NCBI RefSeq assembly: GCF_900103225.1
Contig: NZ_FNJH01000008.1
Coordinates: 122,189-186,188 of the forward strand
From: Pseudomonas congelans
Lineage (GTDB): Bacteria > Pseudomonadota > Gammaproteobacteria > Pseudomonadales > Pseudomonadaceae
DNA length: 64,000 nt
Reading direction: 5' to 3'
Shown here: positions 21,001-28,353 of the stretch, piece after piece
How positions within the stretch are numbered: position 1 is the stretch's first letter
Layout of the letters: each line of letters opens with the position of its first letter
Made by a program: the position numbers and the translations under genes
Notes under the pieces: generated by a model
Databases searched by the model: none
The model's input: only the letters and a program-made list of their open reading frames with translations
Told to the model about the DNA's origin: nothing

Positions 21001-21692
21001 AGCATCAGGCGCAACACAGTGACCTGACCGACAGTGCGCAACTGGCGGCAGCGCTGCAACAGGCCCATGAACAGTCGGCGCTCAGTGAGCAGCACTGCGC
21101 CGACTTGCGTGCCGAGCTCAGTGAAGACCAGCGTCGCCGCAACGCCAACAGCGAACTGCAGGCGCGCATCGCCGATGCCAACAGCGAATACCTGCGCTGG
21201 GCACGTCTGGCGTCGTTGATCGGCTCGGCAGAAGGCGACAGGTTTCGCAAAATCGCCCAGGCCTACAACCTTGATCTGCTGGTCCATCATGCCAATGCAC
21301 AGCTCAGGCAACTGGTGCGCCGCTACCGCCTGAAACGCGGCGGCAGCATGCTCGGCCTGCTGGTCATGGACACGGAAATGGGCGACGAACTGCGCTCGGT
21401 TCACTCGCTGTCCGGCGGGGAAACCTTCCTTGTCTCGCTGGCACTGGCGCTGGGCCTCGCCTCCATGGCGTCCAGCACCTTGCGCATCGAGTCACTGTTC
21501 ATCGACGAAGGCTTCGGCAGCCTCGATCCGGAGTCGCTGCAACTGGCGATGGACGCCCTCGACGGCTTGCAGGCGCAGGGTCGCAAGGTCGGCGTGATTT
21601 CCCACGTGCAGGAAATGCACGAACGAATCCCGGTGCAGATCAAGGTGCGTCGTCAGGGCAATGGATTGAGCACCATCGAAGTGGGTCACTGA
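18048..21692 (+). CDS. sbcC: Exonuclease SbcC subunit
   Basis: This 1214-residue SMC/Rad50-like ATPase is the partner of SbcD. The N-terminal Walker A reads GPTGAGKST near residue 38. Long Gln-rich coiled coils flank a zinc hook, with the CPVC motif at residues 605-608, almost exactly in the middle of the protein. The C-terminal half carries the ABC signature LSGGETFLVSLALALG and Walker B SLFIDEGFGSLDPE. The length is above that of E. coli SbcC (1048), mainly through longer coiled coils. Glutamine content in the coils is strikingly high. The start is fixed by the ATGA overlap with sbcD. No operon partner follows. Confidence 0.96.
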   Translation: MKILAIRLKNLASLAGPFEIDFTAEPLASAGLFAITGPTGAGKSTLLDALCLALFGAIPRLSNIGQSKVPDIDGDITTSDPRTLLRRGTGSGYAEVDFIGIDQRRYRARWETNRARDNATKKLQASRQTLTDLDSEQILSNQSKREFEQLIENRLGLNFEQFTRAVMLAQSEFSAFLKADDKERSELLEKLTNTAIYSQLGRRAYSKSKEAEDALKTLTAQASNIIPLAPELLAELEQRLSDAQQQLKAHQTQQRQLEIKQQWLTELHRLRDEQLAAQEALNSAQQAWDDHSGARQTLGQLERLGPQRHRFARRVTLNAQLEPLAEQIRQHQQQQTSLHEQQQQLESRRSQAQTSLLEAQQTHSSAKPLLLQAFEAQNTLNHLAQELAKASDLHQHSEQLCIQGQTSLQTLLDQQQQVAQRLERITEQLHHSSELAPLAQAWNAWRDRLKSLTLIANRLKHGHSELPALQQRASTADQQLTEQRSALELLYREADCEVEAVTEQVQILGSLLQDNRKQQRAFEELARLWASQQDVDRQLADLTQQQQSAQQQREQLNSEGIRVRDELTVAEQTLSVTRQLLERQRLARSASVEELRVQLQDDQPCPVCGSIEHPWHQPEALLESLTQHDDNEQASAQKAVDLLTEQRNQLREQVGGVIARQKELLRQHEQLTARHQALAPDLESHPLAAQLLDRDADKRDGWLSQQLSQLSEVISRDEQRQQALLTLQKDAARLQQQLQVATEASQTAAGHVAEQLKQLETDGQRLEEELTAFTPLVSPQVLEGLRSDASATVLRLEQQVTQRLDQLEQQHEEQQEQTERQQKIEKQQVEQQTRLHRQTELAQEVTRLGEQQQTSQQTLAGLLGDHASAEQWQQALEQTIEQARQAESLAAQALQDIHNQLIQLAAELKSGQQQQQSLQQELAELDVQISEWRAQHPQLDDSALDTLLTYDDAHVEQLRAQLSSTDKALEQAKVLLQERDQRLQQHQAQHSDLTDSAQLAAALQQAHEQSALSEQHCADLRAELSEDQRRRNANSELQARIADANSEYLRWARLASLIGSAEGDRFRKIAQAYNLDLLVHHANAQLRQLVRRYRLKRGGSMLGLLVMDTEMGDELRSVHSLSGGETFLVSLALALGLASMASSTLRIESLFIDEGFGSLDPESLQLAMDALDGLQAQGRKVGVISHVQEMHERIPVQIKVRRQGNGLSTIEVGH

Positions 21693-21732
21693 GAGACCTG
21701 TGACGCGGGACGTGAGGCACGGCAGTTGGTTA

Positions 21733-21781
21733 TCGCTCCTCACGCTCCGCGTGGGAATGCCGTTCTGGACGCTCTGCGTCC
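21733..21781. repeat. Two-hairpin interspersed repeat, copy 1
   Basis: The unit consists of CACGCTCCGCGTG and GGACGCTCTGCGTCC joined by GGAATGCCGTTCT. Each half is a palindrome. Related copies are at 42674-42724, 54548-54748 and 63921-64000. It lies in the gap after sbcC. Confidence 0.8.
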
Positions 21782-21803
21782 GCTCTTGAATGTTGTGCCA
21801 TCA

Positions 21804-21904
21804 GCGCTTTCGCGAACAGGCTCGCCTGACAGTCTCCGCATGGTCTGCCACGCATTGGGCAGTGGTCGCAGGACCTGTGTGGGCGAACATGCTCGCGAAA
21901 GCGT
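21804..21904. repeat. Inverted pair of REP elements
   Basis: GCGCTTTCGCGAACAGGCTCGCC at 21804-21826 (here split for length: GCGCTTTCGCGAA then CAGGCTCGCC) reappears in inverted orientation at 21881-21904 as GGGCGAACATGC then TCGCGAAAGC. Such pairs of GCGAA-core palindromes facing each other are typical REP/BIME elements of pseudomonads. Confidence 0.8.
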
Positions 21905-21916
21905 GACGGCTATGAA

Positions 21917-22111
21917 TCATTGAGCGGATTTGTGATCCAGCGCTGCGTAGAAATTAGCGCTCTGTTGCAGGTATTTGCTGGTGTAGGTCGAAGTGTAGGT
22001 CTGAGCGGCGTGAGCTTTCTTGTCGTTCACTTCGACGCTGGCGCTGGCCGGAAGAGCGACGCTTGCCGAGATAGCAGATGCAGCGATGATGGAGAAAAGA
22101 TTGAAATTCAT
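21917..22111 (-). CDS. Small exported protein of unknown function
   Basis: This 64-residue product has a signal peptide of about 26 residues (MNFNLFSIIAASAISASVALPASA) and a short mature part rich in Ser, Thr, Lys and Ala (for example YTSTYTSKYLQQSANFYA). The ATG at 22111 is chosen because AGAGGGG lies eight bases upstream; a GTG nine bases earlier is the alternative. I do not recognise a family. Small periplasmic proteins of this kind are common and poorly studied in Pseudomonas. It stands alone between the REP pair and the lactonase-like gene. Confidence 0.65.
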   Translation of the reverse strand: MNFNLFSIIAASAISASVALPASASVEVNDKKAHAAQTYTSTYTSKYLQQSANFYAALDHKSAQ

Positions 22112-22247
22112 GTCGGTCACCCCTCTTGTCTGTCTTTACGCTGGTTTGAAGTCCTGACCGTTATGGCCGTGACTCAAACTTACGCCCGAGGGTGGTTCAG
22201 CAGAAATCTTTTGTAGCACTAACCCATATCATCAAGAATGATAACGT

Positions 22248-22276
22248 CTCCAGCCCTTGTATCGCGCGGGCTGGAG
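22248..22276 (-). terminator. Possible terminator after the lactonase-like gene
   Basis: CTCCAGCCC and GGGCTGGAG form a perfect 9-base stem ten bases past the stop codon of the minus-strand gene. No T tract follows on that strand, so termination efficiency is doubtful. Confidence 0.45.
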
Positions 22277-22286
22277 CCGGGGCGGC

Positions 22287-23459
22287 TTACTTATCGGTCA
22301 GAAAACGCAGATAAGACGGTGCATCTGCATCAAATTTCTGTACCGTTTCACCGATCTTCCCGCTCTGCGGATCACGGCGCACGGTCACGATCTGGTTGCT
22401 CTTCTGATTGGCGAACAGCATGAACTTGCCGCTCGGATCAAACGCGAACTCGCGTGGCTCCTTGCCTTCCAGGGAACGCCGCTGAATTTCTTCGAGCTTG
22501 CCGCTGGCCTGATCGATCCGGAACACCACGACCTGATTCGCGTCACCACGATTAGTCACGTACAGAAACTTGCCATCCGGTGAAGTGTGCAAGGCGCCAC
22601 CACCGTTTTTCTCTTCCACGCCCTTGTTCTTCATGTCGACCAGTTGGGTCTGCTTGAAGCCGCCGTCATGGTAGTCGAACACCGCGACCTGGGCGGTCAT
22701 TTCCAGTACCAGCCAGGCATGCTTGCCGTCGCCGCTGAAAAGCGTATGACGGGGTCCGGAACCGCCCGGCAACTGCACGAACGGCACCTTGGCTGGCTGC
22801 AGTGGCTTGGCCTGGCTTGCGTCGTATTGATACACGAACAGCTTGTCAGCGCCCAGGTCGGCAGTCACCACGTACTTGTCATCCGGGGTCGGCACGGCCA
22901 GGTGCACATGTGACGACATCTGCCGCTCACTGTTGACCTTGCTTCCAGGCCCCAGCGGCAGCACCTGAACGGCTTCGCTCAACGTGCCATCCTTGCCCAC
23001 CGGCACCACGGTCAGCGCGCCGCCCGGGTCAGGGTTTACGGCGTAGTTGGCCACGAACAGGTAGCGGCCGTCGTAGCTCAGGCTGGAATGCGTCGGTTCT
23101 TCACCGCGGCTTTGAACCTGATTGATCGGCGTGATCTGACGGGTTTTCGGGTCGATCGCGAAGCTGCTGACCTTACCGACCGCGTCTTTTTGTCCAGGGC
23201 CGTTTTCATTGACCGCGAACAGATAGCGCTGGTCTCTGGAGACGGTCAGCCACGACGGGTTTTCGGCTTTGACCACTTGCAGCGGCTTGGCGTCGATCAT
23301 CCCGGTTTTGCTGTCGAAGGCAAAACGATAGATCCCTTCACTCTTTCCTTGCGTGTAGGAACCCATCAGCAATTCAGTATCGGGCATGGCTTGGGCCTGC
23401 AGGGTAAATGCGCTCATAGCACTGGCAATCGCCAGCCACGGCAGAAATTTATGGGGCAT
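22287..23459 (-). CDS. Periplasmic lactonase-family seven-bladed beta-propeller
   Basis: This 390-residue protein has a signal peptide ending near AQAMP (residue 25) and then the repeated blades of the 6-phosphogluconolactonase (YbhE-like, PF10282) family. Typical blade segments are visible: LLMGSYTQGKSEGIYRF, NPSWLTVSRDQRYLFAVNE, HLAVPTPDDKYVVTADLGADKL and REFAFDPSGKFMLFANQ. Cytosolic relatives hydrolyse 6-phosphogluconolactone, but an exported copy more probably acts on another lactone or as a binding propeller. It is monocistronic as far as visible. The substrate cannot be read from the sequence. Confidence 0.85.
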   Translation of the reverse strand: MPHKFLPWLAIASAMSAFTLQAQAMPDTELLMGSYTQGKSEGIYRFAFDSKTGMIDAKPLQVVKAENPSWLTVSRDQRYLFAVNENGPGQKDAVGKVSSFAIDPKTRQITPINQVQSRGEEPTHSSLSYDGRYLFVANYAVNPDPGGALTVVPVGKDGTLSEAVQVLPLGPGSKVNSERQMSSHVHLAVPTPDDKYVVTADLGADKLFVYQYDASQAKPLQPAKVPFVQLPGGSGPRHTLFSGDGKHAWLVLEMTAQVAVFDYHDGGFKQTQLVDMKNKGVEEKNGGGALHTSPDGKFLYVTNRGDANQVVVFRIDQASGKLEEIQRRSLEGKEPREFAFDPSGKFMLFANQKSNQIVTVRRDPQSGKIGETVQKFDADAPSYLRFLTDK

Positions 23460-23539
23460 GGGGGCATCCCTTGTTATCGAAGTTATTGATGCCTGTTACG
23501 GCACTGTCGGGGTCTATGACAGCGCCAGCCCGCATTTAC

Positions 23540-23833
23540 TCAATCCTGCGCGGAATCATCTTCATCGGAGGGGGTAAAGGCATCCAGGCAGATGATTCGG
23601 TGATCGGCGTTGCCGTCATTGATCACCCAGCTTTGCAGGGACTCATCGAAGGTCGCAGCGTCGACTTGCGCCTTGGTGAAGCGCCATACCTTGCGCTCGC
23701 GGCCGTCCATGCATTCGACGTTCAGTTCCTCGCCCAGAGAGAATTCCCAGGCGTGCAGACCGTCGATTTCCAGCATGGTGGTGGTTTCGAGGGCGGCGAG
23801 CAGTGTGGTGGGTGTGGTAGTCATGAAATTCAT
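23540..23833 (-). CDS. Conserved hypothetical protein (possibly DUF5629)
   Basis: This is a 97-residue soluble acidic protein if the ATG at 23833 is used, or 94 residues from the ATG at 23824; neither has a strong ribosome binding site. A longer frame to 23938 has a low-quality, basic N-terminal extension and is rejected. The core includes TMLEIDGLHAWEFSL, RKVWRFTKAQVDAATFD and a SWVINDG segment. From memory it resembles small Pseudomonas proteins labelled DUF5629, but I could not check this. It lies between the lactonase-like gene and the sugar-acid locus, with no clear link to either. Confidence 0.7.
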   Translation of the reverse strand: MNFMTTTPTTLLAALETTTMLEIDGLHAWEFSLGEELNVECMDGRERKVWRFTKAQVDAATFDESLQSWVINDGNADHRIICLDAFTPSDEDDSAQD

Positions 23834-23959
23834 CCGGCCAGCAAAAGCGCGAATGATAGGGCAAAAGGCAGGCGCAGATACAGTCGGAGCGGAAGTAGAG
23901 CCGTACCAACGCCGGGCGCTGGCACGGTGAGCAATCAAACAGGTACTGCGCCTCTGCGC

Positions 23960-24952
23960 TTACAACTTGCCGATGCCGCCCGGCTGAAACACCGGCTCGC
24001 TCGGTGCCAGGCCATTGACCAGCGGCTGACCGAACTCGGCCTGACTGATCTCGAAACGATCGCCCGGCTGTGTGCGCACGCCATCGGCGAACGACAGGGT
24101 CGCAGTGCCGAAGAAATGCACATGCACGTCACCGGGCCTGAGAAACTGTGCGTACTTGAAGTGGTGGTATTCGAGGTTTTCCAGGCTGTGGCACATGTTC
24201 GCTTCGCCACTGAGAAACTCTTTCTCCCACAGCACCTTGCCGTCGCGCCAGACCCGGCTGGTGCCCGACAGGCTTTGCGGCAAGTCGCCCACGCGCAACT
24301 CCGGCCCGAACGAACAGGCGCGCAGTTTCGAATGCGCCAGATACAGGTAGTTGCGACGCTCCATGACGTGATCGGAGTATTCGTTACCGATGGCGAAGCC
24401 CAGTCGATAAGGCTTGCGGTCATGACCGATCACGTACAGGCCGCTCAGTTCGGGTTCTTCCCCGCCGTCTTCGGCAAACGGCGGCAGCGAAAAAGAATGT
24501 CCGGGGCGTACGACAATGCTGCCGTCACCCTTGTAGAACCACTCTGGCTGAACACCGGCCTGCCCCGCCGACGGCTTGCCGCCTTCGACGCCCCATTTGA
24601 AGATACGCATGGTGTCGGTCATAGAGGCTTCGTCGCCGGACTGCTGGTGCATCTTGTCGCGCGCCGACGCACTGCCCAGGTGTGTCAGTCCAGTGCCGCT
24701 GACCAGCAGGTGCGCCGGATCAGGATGGTCGAGCGGTGGCAGGATCCGCAGCTCCTCAAGCAACTGCGAATAGTCGTGCGTCTCGCCAACGCCACGCTGC
24801 TCGACCTGATGCGCCAGAGCCGAACCTGCCTCGATCGCCGCCAGCGCCAGCTCGCGAACACTCTCGACACCCTGGACCTCACGCACCTGGTCACCGTCCA
24901 CCAGCCCTACACGGCGCTGGCCATCGCTCAATTCAAACTGTACTAACCGCAT
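23960..24952 (-). CDS. Fumarylacetoacetate-hydrolase-family protein, AraD1/GguC-like
   Basis: This 330-residue protein has the FAH fold and resembles the AraD1/GguC group found in sugar-acid degradation loci. Visible features include VSGTGLTHLGSASARD near residue 85 and a conserved acidic and aromatic core (GNEYSDHVMERRNYLY). The C-terminal segment GDVHVHFFGTATLSFADG is also typical. Such enzymes act on 2-keto-3-deoxy or 2,4-diketo sugar acids. It lies 36 bases downstream of the MFS permease gene, clearly in one transcript, and opposite an IlvD/Edd sugar-acid dehydratase, so a dehydratase-then-FAH pathway for a pentonate or hexonate is the likely context. The exact substrate is not decided. 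Confidence 0.85.
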   Translation of the reverse strand: MRLVQFELSDGQRRVGLVDGDQVREVQGVESVRELALAAIEAGSALAHQVEQRGVGETHDYSQLLEELRILPPLDHPDPAHLLVSGTGLTHLGSASARDKMHQQSGDEASMTDTMRIFKWGVEGGKPSAGQAGVQPEWFYKGDGSIVVRPGHSFSLPPFAEDGGEEPELSGLYVIGHDRKPYRLGFAIGNEYSDHVMERRNYLYLAHSKLRACSFGPELRVGDLPQSLSGTSRVWRDGKVLWEKEFLSGEANMCHSLENLEYHHFKYAQFLRPGDVHVHFFGTATLSFADGVRTQPGDRFEISQAEFGQPLVNGLAPSEPVFQPGGIGKL

Positions 24953-24988
24953 GAAATTCTCCTTCCAGAATAATGGGCCGCTGAAAAC

Positions 24989-26302
24989 CTATCTCGCCTT
25001 GGCACTCGCCGCGAAGTCGGACACTGGCAGCACATGCTTGCGCTCCAGCACGTGATAAACGATGCCGGTCAGCAGCAGCCCGAAGACCATGACACCCGAC
25101 AGGAAATAGAGGCCCGATGCCAGACTGCCGGTGATTTCCTTCAACGCACCGATCACGAACGGACCGATGTAGCCGCCCAGGTTGCCGACCGAATTGATCA
25201 GCGCGATACCGGCTGCGGCACTGGCACCGGCAAAGAACCGCCCCGGCAAGGTCCAGAACACCGCCGTACAGGAGAACAGCGCAAACGCCACGACGCACAA
25301 TGCGGCCAACTGCGCCACCGGCATGGTCAGCCAGGCGCTGCAGAACAGGCCGATGGCGCCCAGCACATAAAGCACCGCCAGATGCCCGTAACGGTCGTTG
25401 AGGCGGTCGGAACTGCGCGGCACGATCAGCAAGCCGATGATGCCGAAAATGTACGGCACCGAAGACACGAAGCCGGTGGTCAGGTCACTGCCACCGAACT
25501 GTTTGATCAGCGTCGGCAACCACAAGCCCAGACCGTAGATGCTCAAGGTCACCGGCAGATAGAACAGCGCCAGAAGCAGCACGCGCTTGTCTTTCAAGGC
25601 ATGCAACGGATTGCCGTGGCGAGTCTGGCCATACTCTTCAAGATCCCTTTTCAGCTCACCGGTCAGCCAGTCCTTCTCGGCCTGGTCCATCCATGTGACC
25701 TGCTGCGGACCATCCGGCAGCCAGCGCAGCACCGGCCAGGTCAGTAGAATCGCCGGCGTGCCGATGACGATGAACAGCCACTGCCAGCCATGCAGGCCGA
25801 GTATGCCGTCCATGCCCAGCAAACCGCCGGAAACGGGCCCGGTGATCATCATGGCGATGGGTTGCGAAAGGATGAAAAGGCCGAGAATCTTGCCGCGATG
25901 GCGCACCGGAAACCACTGGGTGATGTAGTACAGCACACCAGGAAAGAAGCCCGCCTCGGCAGCGCCGAGCAGAAACCTCATCACGTAAAAGCTGTGCGGC
26001 CCCTGGACGAAGGCCATGCCGATGGTGATCGCACCCCAGGTGATCATGATCCGCGCGAACCAGCGACGCGCGCCGAAACGTTCGAGCATCAGGTTGCTGG
26101 GGATCTCCAGCAGGAAGTAACCGATGAAGAACAGGCCGGCACCCAGCCCGTAGGCCGCGTCGCCGATGCCGATGTCCGCGCCCATGTGCAGCTTGGCAAA
26201 GCCCACGGCAGAGCGGTCTACATAAGCGATCAGGTACAGCAGGATAAGGAAAGGAATCAGTTTCAGCGTGATGCGGCGTATAAGCCGCAGTTCCTGGCTC
26301 AT
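24989..26302 (-). CDS. MFS transporter, anion:cation symporter family
   Basis: This 437-residue protein has 12 predicted membrane helices and the features of the ACS branch of the major facilitator superfamily. These include an N-terminal RRITLKLIPFLILLYLIAYVDR-type opening helix (conserved DR at residues 29-30) and a loop motif GARRWFARIMITWG. Relatives carry glucarate, galactonate, tartrate, phthalate and similar acids across the inner membrane. GGAG lies nine bases before the ATG. It is the first gene of a minus-strand pair with the FAH-family enzyme and diverges from the dehydratase, so uptake of the same sugar acid is a sound inference. Confidence 0.9.
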   Translation of the reverse strand: MSQELRLIRRITLKLIPFLILLYLIAYVDRSAVGFAKLHMGADIGIGDAAYGLGAGLFFIGYFLLEIPSNLMLERFGARRWFARIMITWGAITIGMAFVQGPHSFYVMRFLLGAAEAGFFPGVLYYITQWFPVRHRGKILGLFILSQPIAMMITGPVSGGLLGMDGILGLHGWQWLFIVIGTPAILLTWPVLRWLPDGPQQVTWMDQAEKDWLTGELKRDLEEYGQTRHGNPLHALKDKRVLLLALFYLPVTLSIYGLGLWLPTLIKQFGGSDLTTGFVSSVPYIFGIIGLLIVPRSSDRLNDRYGHLAVLYVLGAIGLFCSAWLTMPVAQLAALCVVAFALFSCTAVFWTLPGRFFAGASAAAGIALINSVGNLGGYIGPFVIGALKEITGSLASGLYFLSGVMVFGLLLTGIVYHVLERKHVLPVSDFAASAKAR

Positions 26303-26410
26303 GTAGGCGGTCTCCCATTGTTTTTGTTATGGAACCTGCGGGGATCGCCTCTGTGCCTGGGGGCTGAATAACGCTGCACATGCGCCAGGATGATCCCTCG
26401 TCTACAATCG

Positions 26411-26430
26411 ACTATATAGTAATACTATTT
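26411..26430. promoter_or_regulatory. Candidate FadR/GntR-type operator in the divergent promoter
   Basis: ATAGTA-A-TACTAT at 26416-26428 is a perfect inverted repeat with a single central base, partly overlapping a second palindrome ACTATATAGT at 26411-26420. The GTA-N-TAC core fits sites bound by FadR-subfamily GntR regulators. It lies about 110 bases before the MFS start and 90 bases before the dehydratase start, and a FadR-type regulator is encoded just downstream at 28354. The link is inferred. Confidence 0.6.
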
Positions 26431-26516
26431 AAACTGACAACTCTTCCAATACGCGTTTTTTAGGCTTACCTTAGCCAGCAGTATCGCCATTAAGTCTTAC
26501 AATAAGAGAGCCGATC

Positions 26517-28259
26517 ATGTCTGACTCCGATAAAAAACCGCCCCTCCGTTCTGCCCAGTGGTTTGGCACTGCCGACAAGAATGGCTTCATGTACCGCAGC
26601 TGGATGAAGAATCAGGGCATTGCCGACCATCAGTTTCAGGGCAAGCCGATCATCGGCATCTGCAATACCTGGTCGGAGTTGACCCCCTGCAACGCGCATT
26701 TCCGGCAGATCGCCGAGCATGTCAAACGTGGCGTGATCGAAGCAGGCGGCTGGCCGGTCGAGTTTCCGGTGTTTTCCAACGGCGAATCCAACCTGCGCCC
26801 TACCGCTATGTTCACCCGCAACCTGGCGAGCATGGACGTTGAAGAAGCGATTCGCGGCAACCCCATCGATGGCGTCGTGCTGTTGACCGGCTGTGACAAG
26901 ACCACCCCTGCCCTGTTGATGGGGGCTGCCAGTTGCGACATCCCCGCCATCGTCGTCACCGGCGGACCGATGCTCAACGGCAAGCATGAAGGCAAGGACA
27001 TCGGCGCCGGAACCATCGTCTGGCAGATGCACGAGTCCTACAAGGCCGGGACCATCAGCCTGGATGAATTCCTCTCCGCCGAAGCCGGCATGTCGCGCTC
27101 GGCAGGCACCTGCAACACCATGGGCACGGCCTCGACCATGGCCTGCATGGCCGAAGCGCTGGGCACTTCGCTGCCGCACAACGCGGCCATTCCGGCGGTG
27201 GATTCGCGGCGTTACGTGCTGGCGCACATGTCCGGCATGCGTGCCGTCGACATGGTCCGCGAAGACCTGCGCCTGTCGAAGATTCTCACCAAGGCCGCTT
27301 TCGAAAACGCCATCCGGGTCAACGCGGCCATCGGTGGCTCGACCAACGCCGTCATCCACTTGAAAGCCATCGCCGGACGCATCGGCGTCGACCTGGATCT
27401 GGATGACTGGTCACGCATGGGCCGGGGCATGCCGACGATTGTCGACCTGCAACCTTCGGGGCGCTTCCTGATGGAAGAGTTCTATTACGCCGGTGGCCTG
27501 CCCGCCGTGCTGCGGCGCATGAACGAAGCCAAGCTGCTGCCCAACCCGGATGCCTTGACCGTCAATGGCAAAAGCATCGGTGAAAACACCTGCAACTCCC
27601 CCATCTATGGCGAAGATCAGGTGATCCGCGCGCTGGACAACCCGATCCGCGCCGACGGCGGGATTTGCGTGCTGCGCGGCAACCTCGCGCCGCTGGGGGC
27701 CGTGCTCAAGCCTTCGGCCGCGACGCCGGCACTGATGCAGCACCGTGGCCGCGCAGTGGTGTTCGAGAATTTCGAGATGTACAAATCGCGGATCAACGAC
27801 CCGGATCTGGACATCGATGCCAACTCGGTCATGGTGCTCAAGAACTGCGGCCCCAAGGGCTATCCGGGCATGGCCGAGGTCGGCAACATGGGCTTGCCAG
27901 CCAAGCTGCTGGCGCAGGGCGTGACTGACATGGTGCGCATTTCCGATGCGCGCATGAGCGGCACGGCTTACGGCACAGTGGTTCTGCATGTGGCGCCGGA
28001 AGCCGCAGCCGGCGGCCCGCTGGCGGTGGTCAAGGAAGGCGACTGGATCGAGCTGGACTGCGCTGGCGGGCGTCTGCATCTGGACATCCCGGAAGCCGAA
28101 CTGGCGGCACGCCTCGCCGACTGGCAGGCACCGCCGCAACTGTTGCTTGGTGGCTATCGTCAACTGTACGTAGACCGGGTGATGCAGGCGGATCAGGGCT
28201 GCGATTTCGACTTCCTGGTCGGTTGCAGAGGCGCCGAAGTCCCTCGTCACTCGCACTAA
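26517..28259 (+). CDS. IlvD/Edd-family sugar-acid dehydratase
   Basis: This 580-residue protein belongs to the IlvD/Edd dehydratase family, which removes water from dihydroxy acids using an Fe-S cluster. Cluster cysteines are visible in ICNTWSELTPCN (near 53), LTGCDKTTPA (near 125) and SAGTCNTMGTASTM (near 197). The near-C-terminal RISDARMSGTAYG block is also present. The length and the NTWSELTPCN form point to the sugar-acid branch (arabinonate, fuconate, galactonate or xylonate dehydratases) rather than to biosynthetic IlvD. It diverges from the MFS/FAH pair and precedes a FadR-type regulator, together forming a compact catabolic locus. Its start ATG at 26517 has an AGAG site upstream. The substrate is unresolved. 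Confidence 0.92.
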   Translation: MSDSDKKPPLRSAQWFGTADKNGFMYRSWMKNQGIADHQFQGKPIIGICNTWSELTPCNAHFRQIAEHVKRGVIEAGGWPVEFPVFSNGESNLRPTAMFTRNLASMDVEEAIRGNPIDGVVLLTGCDKTTPALLMGAASCDIPAIVVTGGPMLNGKHEGKDIGAGTIVWQMHESYKAGTISLDEFLSAEAGMSRSAGTCNTMGTASTMACMAEALGTSLPHNAAIPAVDSRRYVLAHMSGMRAVDMVREDLRLSKILTKAAFENAIRVNAAIGGSTNAVIHLKAIAGRIGVDLDLDDWSRMGRGMPTIVDLQPSGRFLMEEFYYAGGLPAVLRRMNEAKLLPNPDALTVNGKSIGENTCNSPIYGEDQVIRALDNPIRADGGICVLRGNLAPLGAVLKPSAATPALMQHRGRAVVFENFEMYKSRINDPDLDIDANSVMVLKNCGPKGYPGMAEVGNMGLPAKLLAQGVTDMVRISDARMSGTAYGTVVLHVAPEAAAGGPLAVVKEGDWIELDCAGGRLHLDIPEAELAARLADWQAPPQLLLGGYRQLYVDRVMQADQGCDFDFLVGCRGAEVPRHSH

Positions 28260-28265
28260 ACGAAA

Positions 28266-28294
28266 CGGCGGCTGCCTGACGCAGGCAGCCGCCG
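28266..28294 (+). terminator. Strong stem-loop after the dehydratase gene
   Basis: A perfect 13-base stem (CGGCGGCTGCCTG with CAGGCAGCCGCCG) and ACG loop sits seven bases after the stop codon. It lacks a T tract, so it may protect the mRNA end or only partly terminate before the regulator gene. Confidence 0.6.
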
Positions 28295-28353
28295 CAAGTG
28301 TTACGCAATGGTATGATGCCCAGCAATTACCGCCAGGACCGACCAGCGTTCCC

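Noticed and set aside
23471..24946. 491-codon plus-strand frame across the FAH-family gene
   Set aside because: It crosses two minus-strand genes and shows no recognisable motif.
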